Origin: Gonapodya prolifera JEL478
Lineage: Eukaryota; Monoblepharomycota; Monoblepharidomycetes; Monoblepharidales; Gonapodyaceae
Assembly (NCBI GenBank): GCA_001574975.1
Contig: KQ965793.1
Span: forward strand, 21,294-85,293
DNA length: 64,000 nt
Direction of reading: 5' to 3'
Shown here: positions 45,142 through 55,138 of the stretch, in pieces
How positions within the stretch are numbered: the first letter of the stretch is position 1
Layout: each line of letters starts with the position of its first letter
Position numbers and translations under genes: made by a program
Notes under the pieces: model-generated
Databases searched by the model: none
Told to the model about the DNA's origin: nothing
What the model saw: the letters and a program-made list of their open reading frames with translations, nothing else

Positions 45142-45390
45142 TTATTTAATATATTTATCGATTCCCCGATAAACTGAGAGTTTCACGAGCAGCCTCTCAT
45201 CTCGCATACCAGTGATCATCTGCAGCTTCCGGGCTGACCGTCGCTCTTGCTCCAGAATCTCAAATACCACCTCAGTTGCGCAGTACATCACTATATATCT
45301 GCTCAAATACATGCCTCCATCTGTTTGCGGAGATGATATTTTCCGCCGGAGCCACACGCCAGCGTAAACACTGGTATGAACTCTTGACAT
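45142..45390 (-). CDS. Small ORF, possibly histone-fold (H2A-like)
   Basis: A complete ATG-to-TAA frame of 82 codons. Its middle part (GGMYLSRYIVMYCATEVVFE, then ILEQERRSARK and MRDERLLVKL) follows the spacing of the H2A region PVYLAAVLEYLxAEILEL ... RHLQLAIRxDEELxKLL. The N-terminal arginine/lysine tail and acidic-patch residues are not matched well, and identity is low. If real it would be a severely shortened histone-fold protein. It is transcribed away from the arsenite methyltransferase gene, whose start is 187 bases away. Chance resemblance is possible. Confidence 0.35.
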   Translation of the reverse strand: MSRVHTSVYAGVWLRRKISSPQTDGGMYLSRYIVMYCATEVVFEILEQERRSARKLQMITGMRDERLLVKLSVYRGIDKYIK

Positions 45391-45576
45391 TGCAGGTTGG
45401 AACTCTTTTAGAAGCTAAAACACCAAAGTATCAGTCCACCAACTGGTTTCGAGCTCGCCCGAAGCTCACGGAAAATACGGGCTATACATATTTTCCGGTG
45501 GAAGATACAGCGGCCGCAGCTCCCTCTGTCACACATAAAGCCCTGCAAGAATCAGTCACCACATTCAAGTTTAACA

Positions 45577-47052
45577 ATGCCACCAGTATCAGCAGAGACT
45601 TCTGAAATCCACTCGGTCGTGCAGAAAGCCTACGGAGGATGGGCCGTTGGAAACGGCAGGTGAGTCAATCAATCAATTGTCCCATTGTGAACGACGCAGG
45701 TTCGCTTGACACACCCATTCTTGCTACCGAACAGAGTGCCACGTGACCAGGCAAGGGCCGACCTCATCGCTCAGGCCATGGGCTATTCCGCGGAAGAGCT
45801 CGAAAATATTCCAACGTCTGCAAACAGTGGGTACCGGCCCAACGCACGCCCGCACATCACGCTAACGGTACTCCTCTCATTTGTGTAGTGGGGCTTAGCT
45901 GTGGAAACGGTGAGCTCGGGTCAACATACTTCGTGTATTCCTTCCGCAAACTCCAACATGTCGTTTCGTTCCCTGCATCCAGCCGCGCAAGCTGCGAACC
46001 TCCGCCCTGGCGAGAAAATCCTCGACCTCGGCTCCGGTGGTGGACTCGACGTCTTTCTGGCAAGCAAGAAGGTCGGCCCGACCGGTTCCGTGGTTGGAGT
46101 TGATATGACCCCCGTGAGTCCATTACGTCTCCTCCACGCCTCGAAAGGGTGTAATACTAAAGCCGCGGACGCATGAAATTTTACGTTCGTGGTCTTCCAG
46201 GAAATGATCGACCTCGCCCGCCGCAATGCCCAAAACGGAGGATACACCAACGTCCAGTTCGTGCACTGTCTCATCGAAGACATGGACGTGGCGAGCAACT
46301 CGTTCGACTGCGCCATAAGCAACTGTGTACTCAACCTCGTAAGTCTTTCACACACAAGCTGCTCCGGACCCGCGCTGTGCTCACTCATACCCGGCCTGCC
46401 CTCTGCAAAGTGCCCCAACAAACCTCGCGCCTTCGCAGAGGTGTTCCGCGTGCTCAAGCCCGGTGGCCGCCTCGTCGCGTCCGACATTCTCCTCCGCCAA
46501 CCGCTCCCTGCAGACATCAAGAAATCTCTCACGGCGTACGTCGGCTGCATCGCAGGAGCGTCCCTGGTCGAGGAGTACGATGCAATGCTCAAGGAGGCTG
46601 GGTTCGCCGAGGTCAAGATTGTTTCAAAGAACATCGATCTCAACGCCTACAACAAGGTCGTGGGGCAGCCGAAGGAAACGTCCTCTGCCGGCTGCTGCGA
46701 CCCAGCAACCGCCTCGTCATGCTGCGCTCCCGCCCAAATCGCTGCCAAGACCTCGTGTAGCACCCCCACGACAGCGACAGACGCCGGCAGTACCGGATGG
46801 TGCTGTGGTCCTCCGAAGACGACGACGACAAGCACGGTCCAGACCGCGTCGGTGCAGAGCTGCTGCGCGCCGCCAAGCAACGTGGTTGATTTGGGTGAGA
46901 GTATGGCCAAATTTGGAGTCGACTATGATCCGAATGAGTGGGCGGGTGAGTTGTTTGTTTTTGTGACTACCTTCGCTTCTGATAATTGACCATCGCTGCT
47001 TTTGTATTTTCTCGCAGGCTCCTACACGATCTACGCAGTGAAGTCTACGTAA
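45577..47052 (+). CDS. AS3MT: Arsenite S-adenosylmethionine methyltransferase
   Basis: Methylates trivalent arsenic using AdoMet. Exon 1 from ATG 45577 reads [20 protein letters not shown]. Exon 2 has [20 protein letters not shown] splice with donor GTGGGT gives MGLSCGN, restoring the conserved GLxCGN cysteine. Then come [20 protein letters not shown] (AdoMet motif I), [45 protein letters not shown] and [39 protein letters not shown] carries the second essential cysteine. The C-terminal third is rich in Cys pairs (GCC, SCC, WCC, SCC). The last exon ends [11 protein letters not shown] with TAA at 47052. The N-terminal CC pair typical of many homologues is absent. Six introns of 60-120 bases. 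Confidence 0.93.
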
Positions 47053-47431
47053 TTACGGGCGTGGATCTTTTGATTGTAATTCTTCTCTGTTTGATAGTGT
47101 ACTTTTTGGGAGAATATGTTGAAGGTTTCGGGTGTCGTTGCGTCCTCATGCCTGCGAAGTATAACGTACTTGCTGCTTTTCATGAGATTTGCTCTCGCGA
47201 CGTGATGCTTCCAAATCAGGCCGATAAACGCCCAAAATCTTATTATTCCCCCCTTAGCTAAATTACCATACCCGCAAAAGTCCCAATTCGCCACCCCATA
47301 CCAGCTGAAGTGGACGAGCCCTCACTCCTCCGTCCTCATCATTCAGTTTACAATCCCAATACGTACGAGACAAAGCTTCAAAAAACGTCCTTGTTGTATC
47401 CTAATGGTGTCTCTACGTGAAGTCGTGGGGT

Positions 47432-50326
47432 CTAGAAGAAGAGATCCATAGGGATCTCGTTCAAGAAGTTCCACCGGATCCCGTCGTCGTAGGTGAGGGC
47501 GTACGGAGTCCACTGGTTGTTGTAGACTATCATAATGGTAGTGCCCAAAGGGTCAGTCTTGCCATCACCTGCCGCGGCCTCGGCCAGAACAACGAAAGGT
47601 CAACTCACTCGGAATGTTCTTGTTGATCTCAAAGTACATGATGCCCTTGATGTTGAACTTGGTGAGCAGGTCGCGGCCGTACAGCTGCGACCACCAGGCG
47701 CGCTTCATGTCGAGCTCGGACGGGGGGTTGCCGCCGCCCCAGAGGTAGTGCATGGCAGTCTGGTGGAGGGCGGCGGTGTCAGTTGGTCAGCGATGTGTTT
47801 TCGAACAAGGGAGGAGCAGATCACGAACCTCGGCAAACATGAACGGCTTGCCCTTATTGGTGGAGTAGGTGGTGATGAAGTCGGGCACTTGGTACTCTCC
47901 CGTAACGACCTGTTGGCCTCTCAGGATGCGCTCGATGGCGTTGGGGGCGGGCTGTATGCATTGGGGGCGGGGGTCGGTGAGACAATTTGCTTACCGCGGG
48001 GGGGTCGATGAGGTCCAAGTACGTACCAGCTGGTTCACATTAAACGTATTCGGCCACGGCGGATACCAATACACGCTCATGCCAACCCAATCGACATAGT
48101 CATCACCGGGGTAGTAGGGCGAGTAAGGGTCGTCCCATTGGTCCAGCTGGCCGTTGCCGTTGGTGTCGAGGTCGTTGAAGTCTTGTGAGTATTGTGCTGG
48201 GTCGTAGGCGCCGCCGGACCAGGGGTAGTTGAGCTGGAGGTGGGGGGATGGGGGGGGGGGGAGGTGGAGGTGAGGAAAGGGAAAGGGAATGAGGGCAAAA
48301 GAAAGGGAAAGAGAAGGGAAGATGAAAACGTACACCGTTGTTAGGAGCCCACAGCATTGCACAGTTGGGAACGGTGTGCACGGCGCGGGCGATGCGCTGG
48401 AATGTGGCTTTGTACTGCGTGTCGTGGTGGTGGTGGTGGAGTTTTCAGTAAAGGTCCCCCGCACACAACAGGCAGGAAAAGACTCACCAACGACGGTTTC
48501 CTTCCCCAAACTACCCCACACCACCAAAAAGCCTCAAATTAAAACACTGTACCCCGACACCAAACCCACACAACGACACTCACTGTACCACCCCCCGTTC
48601 ATCTCATGCGCGAACCTGATAATGACGCCGATCCCGGCGCCGTTGAGACCCCATAGCTCGGAAACGAGCGCGTTGATGGCGTCGTCCGTGACGGAGTAGA
48701 GGCCGTTCATTGGTTCGAGGCTGGTATTGCACACACAATGGAAAAAGGGAAGCATTTGCGTTAACGTCGGTCTTTGCCCCAGCACCACAACCAGAAAGAG
48801 TCCTCGGTCAGTGCTGTCACGCTTAGGCCTCTGTGTCCTCGCTGCGCCCTAACAGTTCGGTCTTCCTTTGCACTCCATCCACCAACCCCCGCACTCACGT
48901 CAGAACAAACGTAGCCCCTGGCCCAAGCTGATCCTTCCAAAACTGCGCGCTCGAATACCACGCCCAATCCAACGGAAACGGAAAGAAATCGCCAAACATG
49001 AGCGCCGTCTTTCCGATGCGCGAGGCGTATTTCTGGGGGGTGTCGCCGTAGGTGGACATGTCGAGGTAGGCGCCGAGGAGGACTTTGCCCGAGGGGACCG
49101 AGATGCGGCCGATGGTTTGTTTGGCGCCTGAGAATTGGAGTTTTCCGCCTTTTGTAGTGCGCCAGCGACAACCAACAAAAAGAAGAAAAAAAAAGAGTGG
49201 GTACGTGAGTTATGCATCCACATGCACACAAACCGCCCCAAACACCCCAAACACGTACCGTTATAATTCGGGATACTTGCCGGCGGAGAGCTCGGCGGGG
49301 GCGGGGGCGACTTGACGGGCGTGACAGCGCCCTGCCCACTCGTGAGCGCTCCAAACCAGGTGGAGCATTTCCACGCGGACCAATCGGACAGGTCTTGGTC
49401 GGAGAGCTTTGAGCCGGATTGGTATAAGGCGTAGACTGTGTCGCAGGTTCGGGTTGCGGCGGGGGAGGGGGCAGGGGGAGTGGCGGGAGGAGGGGAAGAG
49501 GGGGAAGTGGAAGGAGCAGTGACAGTCCCGAGACCGCCAGGGTACCACGTGTCGCACTTCCAATCGACCCAGTCGAGGAGATCTTGCGCAGACGCCGCCT
49601 GCCCGAGCTCAGCGACCGCCGCGTGGATGGACGTGCACGTGCGTGTCGATGCCGCCGGCGGGGACGGGGTCGTTGTGGTGGGAAGACCGGATGGGAACCA
49701 TGTCGCGCACGTCCAGGATGTCCAATCGGCCAAGTCCTGGGCCGAGGGGGTGGCGGTCTTGGCGGCTGCGTAAATCGAGTCGCACGTGCGTCCGGCCGGG
49801 TGCGGGGCAGGGGCGGCGCCGATACCGGACGGGAACCAGTTGACGCATGTCCAGTCAAGCCAGTCCTGCCGATCCTGGGCCGTGAGTGCCGTTGCGCCCG
49901 ATGAGGTGAACAGGGCGTAGATGGAGTCGCATGATTTGGCGGCTGGGGCAGGAGGTGGGTTAGGGGAAGCCGAGCCGATGCCGGAGGGGAACCAGGTGGA
50001 GCAGGCCCAGGTTGCCCAGTCGGAGTAGTCTTGGGCGGTTAGGGCGGTTCCGGCTGAGGACGTGGGTTTTGCCACATGGGGGTGGGTGGTGGGGGGCGAG
50101 TCAGGGTGGGGAGGTGTGGGCAGGGCGGATGTGGTTAGAGATGGGGTAGAGTAAAAAGGTTATGCAGTGGCAAGTACGCACCTGCGAATGTCTGGTAGAT
50201 AGTGTCGCAGGACTTTGCCTGTCTCCTGCCGAGCGAGGGTGCAGCATCTGCGCCGATTGCCGCGCAGACGACCAGCGCCGACACAGCGACTGCGACGCGG
50301 GCTGTGGGAGAGTTTCGGATGCGCAT
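47432..50326 (-). CDS. Secreted GH26 endo-mannanase with five tandem Trp-rich domains
   Basis: Secreted glycoside hydrolase, likely cutting beta-mannan in plant walls. ATG 50326 starts a signal peptide (VAVSALVVCAAIGADA). Five copies of a roughly 40-residue unit follow (first Cys at residue 40). Each is CDxIY, a spacer, then AQDxxDWxxWxCxxWFPSG, and they are separated by Pro/Thr linkers. The catalytic part begins VLLGAYLDMSTYGDTPQKYA and PLDWAWYSSAQFWKDQLGPG. IGVIIRFAHEMNGGWY carries the GH26 acid/base Glu after His. Then ATFQRIARAVHTVPNCAMLW, YVDWVGMSVYWYPPWPNTFN and KPFMFAE, with the nucleophile Glu, are followed by FEINKNIPS. It ends IRWNFLNEIPMDLFF at 47432. About eight introns. The calcium-like DTNGNGQLDQWDDP insert is seen before the YVDWVG block. 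Confidence 0.88.
49330..50215 (-). repeat. Five coding repeats of a two-Cys, Trp-rich domain
   Basis: Within the GH26 gene, five units share CDxIY at the start and a Trp/Cys block at the end, with one Cys in each. Units 1-3 keep WFPSG, unit 4 has WYPGG and unit 5 WFGAL. Linkers of Pro, Ser, Thr and Ala separate them. Spacing of aromatic residues suggests ligand binding. The family is not one I can name. Confidence 0.85.
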
Positions 50327-50949
50327 TGCTGGATGGCGATGGAAAGTGGAAGGGCAATTGCACCCGAAGAATAGGAGAGTCAGCCACCAATGGCAACCCG
50401 GACCAATCGCTACCCCCTAAAGCCCCCCTAATACCGCCTTATCCCCCCTAGCGAACTCACCAGCAACGTAACGCGCGCGATCCGTGCGAGAGTGTCACCC
50501 CTTGTGCGGTTCCAGGGGTGGTGTGCTGCGGACGCAACGCCCTCGCCTTGTTTTTGCTCTTCCAAAAACGGAACAAAGTCCTATTTCGCGAAAGACGAAA
50601 ACAGGTTGAAAAAGAAAAGATAGCGTTTGGAAGTAAGAGGGAAGTGGTGGATCGCAGTACGAAATACCTTGGCTGATTATGAAAATGGGCAGTGGCGAAA
50701 AAGTCCGAATCCTGACCGGTGCCTCGCACAACAAACAAACTCTCTTTGTTTGCTTCTATGAGCGTGGCGTTCGCCAACAACATTGCTTTGCTTTGCGTGT
50801 GATTAAAGCACTTCAAGACTATGGGCTCGACCGCCATTGACATACAACGTTTGAAAACTGGTTCGACCATCACATGACAGACACGCGTGACATCGTCAAA
50901 GAGCTCTATACATTTCACAACTTTGCAACTCGCAACAACCCTTGCTAGG

Positions 50950-51165
50950 CACTTCTCATAATCGGCTTTGTCTTCCCAGACATTAAATCCACAATCCAGC
51001 TGATACAGGTTGATACATTCATCACAAACAGACTAATCATGGTGATGATGCCACGGAACACGTCGTTGTGCGCCTGGAAAATACGCAGTCGCTGACCAGG
51101 GGCTAGTGAAGTGTGCGAGGCTCAGGATGGAGCGTCACGGTTTGGTGTTTGACGAGACTGTGATA
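50950..51165 (-). pseudogene. Decayed copy of the small membrane-protein gene at 52.6 kb
   Basis: Minus-strand sequence aligns base for base with 52640-52865 over about 200 bases: HQTVTLHPEP against RQTVTLPPEL, then a shared CCCCTGGTC block, then GTTCC-GGCAT and ATCAGCTGGATT blocks. Its frame is interrupted by stops and shifts and it lacks the clean membrane helix. Direct duplication followed by decay is the simplest reading. Confidence 0.6.
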
Positions 51166-52627
51166 GTTAGAGCCCGTTTGGGCGGGGTCCGGGGTAGGGG
51201 TAGGGAGATCGATGAGACGAACGAGAGATCAGGAACGTTCGTCACTGGCCCCAAACGCCATTCAGTGCTTCAACCACTCGTCAAAAAAACAATTCCGTGG
51301 TTCACGCTCCCCAATCCCACGTGACGTTTGGCTTCAGAACTCTCTATCCATATTCTTCAAAGGGCACGGTCTTGGGACATGAGTGTCATTCTCCCCACTC
51401 CAGGAAACCCGGAAGATTTGTACGAGGTGTTGAAAGCTTGCATTGAAGCCATACGTGTCGAGGACTCGTCAAAGATTGATTCCTGTTACAGCGCCAGGGG
51501 AGGCGAGGTGGGCTGGGGTATTTGGAGGGTTTTGGCAGGCGGGTGTCAAAGAGAACGTTCCAAGTGCTAGAACCAATACGAAGTGTTTTGCGGCATCAAA
51601 TTTGTATGGGGCAAACACTCGACAAAGATCATTCCTTGCTCCCCACTCCGTAATCCCTCAGTACACTAGTACCCCAAAAACTGACGGTCCCGAAGGAAGC
51701 TTGTCATGTATGAACGTGGTGGTTACCGAGTTGCAACATCGCTACAAGGTGGGCAAAGCAGACATCATTCGAGGCATGCTTTCCCAGCACTCGTCAAAAT
51801 ACGTTAGTTGTTAACCTTTGTGGATCACACTCCACTCCACATCAAACCCTCCAACTGATGTATCATTCAAATATTTTTTGGTTGCTACGTCGGACAAGAT
51901 TGTTCCTGGGAAATGAGAAAACATGTTTACGAGGATGTTGATGCCGCACACACGCAGTACACGCGAAAGCCTCGTCAAAATAATTCCACACACTCAAATG
52001 ACACACTTCTTTGCAATATTAAAAGGGTCAAAGTTTTCTTCTTATCCGCTCAGACACGACAAAATGGTGCATACGAGGTGGCGTTTGACTGCGCCACATA
52101 CGACAAGCGCGCCAAATGCTGGTCAAAAATTTCTGTCCGTCCTCCAACGACATACTGTAGGAGCTCTTGTATTCAATTCTGGCCGATATTTCGATGCAAC
52201 AGATGACGTCAGACACAGTGCAGTGAGTGCTTCTTGATGCTGAGCGAGGTAATGCTGCCAGGCCGACGTAAAAGCATGAAAAAGACGTAGATAAGATCTA
52301 AGAGTAAATGCGGTGGATGGCACTACTGCATGCCGTGCCTTCTCGTAAAATGTACTCGGACAAAACCGTTCCAATGCTGACCGGTGCTTTACACGAGAAA
52401 CTCTCCTTTTGGTGTGTACCAGAAGTGGCAGTCACATACTTACATATCGTAAAAGCCCATCCAATGGCCTCGTCATATTTCTGCGTCAGGTCTCGCGTTC
52501 AACCACGGAACAAACAGCAAGTCACCACCAATGGAAGCAAAGAACCAAACTCCATTTTCACACTGAAAAAATACAAACTTGCTATCACAGGCACTACGTT
52601 CCACTTCCCACCCAGACCCTAGCCTCT

Positions 52628-52870
52628 TCACATAACGGTCGGCTTCTTCTTCTCAAACTTCTCGTTCGTCTGCAGATCCGAAATCCAGCTGATCCCCGTC
52701 CACAGAATCAGCACAAACGGAATCACGGCGACGATCCCGTGGAACACGCCGTTGTTCGAAAGCCAGTACTTTTGGAAGATCGGGCGCTTGGAGTACGCTG
52801 TTGCAGACCAGGGGCCAGTGAAGTTTTGAAGCTCAGGAGGGAGCGTAACGGTTTGGCGTGCTACGAGGTG
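52628..52870 (-). CDS. Small single-pass membrane protein, 3' exon
   Basis: The open frame reads ARQTVTLPPELQNFTGPW, then SATAYSKRPIFQKYWLSNNG. A membrane helix follows (IVAVIPFVLILWTGISWI), then a basic tail ending EKFEKKKPTVM at 52628. No in-frame ATG lies nearby, so a short first exon is expected upstream (about 52880-53060). The decayed copy at 50950 and the surrounding repeats show that the locus was duplicated. The size and layout (one helix near the C-terminus, Lys-rich end) recall small ER or mitochondrial inner-membrane subunits, but I recognise no family. Confidence 0.5.
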   Translation of the reverse strand, partial: HLVARQTVTLPPELQNFTGPWSATAYSKRPIFQKYWLSNNGVFHGIVAVIPFVLILWTGISWISDLQTNEKFEKKKPTVM

Positions 52871-53634
52871 GTGTGTGGGCTGGTGTTCATGTCGAGGGTT
52901 GGGAAGTAAGGGTGAGGAGGGGGGAAAGGAGGGGGGTCGAATTAGAATTGACGAAAACAGACGAGGTTTCCGACGATGCCACTCCAACCCTGTGTGACTC
53001 AGTGACTCGTCCAAAATATTTATGTGCTCCAAATTCCATACTCCACGCTTTACACGGCACAATCAACACTCCAAGGTCCATCCTACAGAAACCATCAATC
53101 CGCCTCATTGAAAAATGTTCCTGACCACACACCGAGGTGGCACACAAGCAGTCATTTCGCCACGACTAGTGAGAGGATACTTTATCGAGGGTGAAGATCG
53201 TGGAGTTTCCAAAATATCTTTTGGAGGAATTCGCCGTACGGTCAACAAGACCTCGTCAAAAACAACGTTCCTTTTCGCACCGCACGCCCCCACACGCGCG
53301 TCGTCGAAACCACCTTTGCGACCACCAGATCAAACAAGATGTGCATTGTTTCCGTCGTGTTCTGCTGACCACTCGGATACCACGCTTACGAGGTGTTTGA
53401 CTGCCACACACACGCCGCGTGGGCCAGACACTCGTCAAAAACAAATTTTGTCACACTCCCCCATGTGCGCCATCCAGAGTGATATTCAGACACAACAAAT
53501 GTCAGGCATCCGTTCAGGATGGCGATCGCGCGCCGGATTGGAGAAGTGTTACGAGGAGTTCGAGGCCCGCGCGATGCGAGCTCAACGCATCGTCAAGAGA
53601 CGTTCACGTCCGGTCGCACGTGTCCACGATCCTG

Positions 53635-54914
53635 TTACACCAAAACACCTAACTCCCTCGCACCCTGACCACCCTGACCACCCTTTCCCCCACCCCTCGC
53701 GAAACCAACCTCGCCAACCACCCCGGCAAACACAACCACGTACTTCTCCCCGACGGTATCAGCAAGCTCCTCAAGCGTCTTCTCGAGGATACTGTCGGCG
53801 TCCCGAGTCGCAGTCAGGTGCAGGGTAAGAAGGGTCAAGTGGGTCGTGGAGACGGGGGGGAGGGCGCGGGCTGAAGGAATAAGGGGTTTGCGGGTCAAAT
53901 TCCGAACGGCGAACAGCGGGGCAGATCAGCAAAGAACAGGGAGTACGAAACTTACACGCGGCGGCAATACCCCTCTCGACGTTCGCACAGACTCCTCCGA
54001 CGATGTCGTCGACGACGTGAGGGATGGAGCGGTCGGAGACGACGTGCGGGATTTGTAGGGATGACGTGGCAAGGTTCAGTGAGCGCTGGTGGGAGGTGGG
54101 GGATGGGACGGGGTTGGATCCGGATGAAGTGGATCGAAAAGAGGCGCGTGGGTGGAGAGAAGTGGTGGTAGAGGTCGAATGCTTGGGGACGAATGAAGGA
54201 GAGCGCGATAGAGTACGCTACTGCGTACCTTGACGCAGGAGTGCTTCCCGCCGGCGAAGTCTTTGAGCTTGACCTGTCGGCAAAAGCAAGAGCGTAGGTC
54301 AGCTTTCTCTCTTTCCTCTTTGCAGTTCCCGTTCACGCAGCCCTCCAATCTCGCCCTCGCTTCCCTGTCTCACACAGGCTCCCTCGATAACATCTCACCC
54401 CTCGCCTTCCCCCGAGCTGAAAACCCACCCCCTCCTGCTCAACAACCAGCACAACACCTCCGCACTGCAGCGCGTCCAGGAGGGGTGACAGTTGGGAAGT
54501 GAGGGTGTGCTCGGTGGCGAAGACAACGGGAGAGGCAGTAGACGCGCTGGGTGTCGGAGAGATGGAGGTGGGTGGTCCAGGAGAGGTTTGGGGGTGAGAA
54601 CGCGTTCGAGGGATGGTTTGAGTGAAGGAGAATGGAGGGGAGTGGTGGGAGACATGCACTGCAGGTGAGTGGTAGGAGACACGAGGACGACGGCTTGTCG
54701 CGACACGGCCATTCTTTGCTCCCGCCCTTTACATCGGTCCCATTTCCTTCGCCGCTCGCATTCGCCCCGGCTTCCTCCTCCCTCGCTCCGACCCCCTTTC
54801 ACCAACGCAAACTCACCCCAACCCGCTCCATGCCGCGAGCGGCACTGCGTCACGAAGGCAAGTCGCGCCCGTCGCGAGGAGAACGATGGGCAGGATTGTG
54901 TGGAGGAGGCGCAT
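53635..54914 (-). CDS. Secretory-pathway protein, V-ATPase accessory (Ac45/Big1)-like, tentative
   Basis: ATG 54914 opens a clear signal peptide (MRLLHTILPIVLLATGATCL) followed by VPLAAWSGLG, which resembles the mature N-terminus (VPxxxWS) of Ac45/Big1 proteins. After the intron donor GTGAGTTTG, an exon has HTLTSQLSPLLDALQCGGVV. The next has QVKLKDFAGGKHSCVK, then LQIPHVVSDRSIPHVVDDIV and LEELADTVGEKYVVVFAGVV. The frame closes at 53635 without the C-terminal membrane helix that Ac45 and Big1 have, so another exon or a truncation is possible. The 3' end runs into the repeat array. Family assignment rests on a short motif and overall layout. Confidence 0.4.
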
Positions 54915-55138
54915 TCTGTGTTGGGACCTCGGGGTGCTCGTGAGGGTGGAGAGGAAAGGAGGCCCGGTTGATTGAAAACAGCGCCACATTGCGGGTCACG
55001 CCGTTGAGAACTTCACACCTTTTCACGATTGAGAGGGCATTCTTCCAGGGGAAATAGCGAAAGCAGTTTTCGTGCGACTACATGGACCGGAACTTCGGTT
55101 TGCGAGGATGTTCACTTTCGACAACATTGAGTTATAAG

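Larger units (their letters stand above)
50836..53610 (+). repeat. Degenerate dispersed repeat, spacing about 150-190 bases
   Basis: A core resembling ACTCGTCAAAAACAATTCC recurs with changes at about 50890, 51277, 51464, 51616, 51788, 51970, 52117, 53251, 53429 and 53588. Some 40-60 bases upstream many units carry TACGAGGTGTTTGA or a variant (51420, 51928, 52074, 53388, 53558). Spacing between neighbouring cores is mostly 146-187 bases. A small membrane-protein gene (52628) and its decayed copy (50950) lie inside the array. The units are too diverged for a young satellite. Origin unknown. Confidence 0.55.

Noticed and set aside
49330-50215. GH26 repeats as fungal dockerins (CBM10)
   Set aside because: Cys number and spacing and the DW/WFPSG pattern do not match dockerins.
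50457-50918. 153-codon minus-strand frame upstream of the GH26 gene
   Set aside because: It begins at GTG, has no recognisable domain, and its 5' part coincides with a unit of the spaced repeat.
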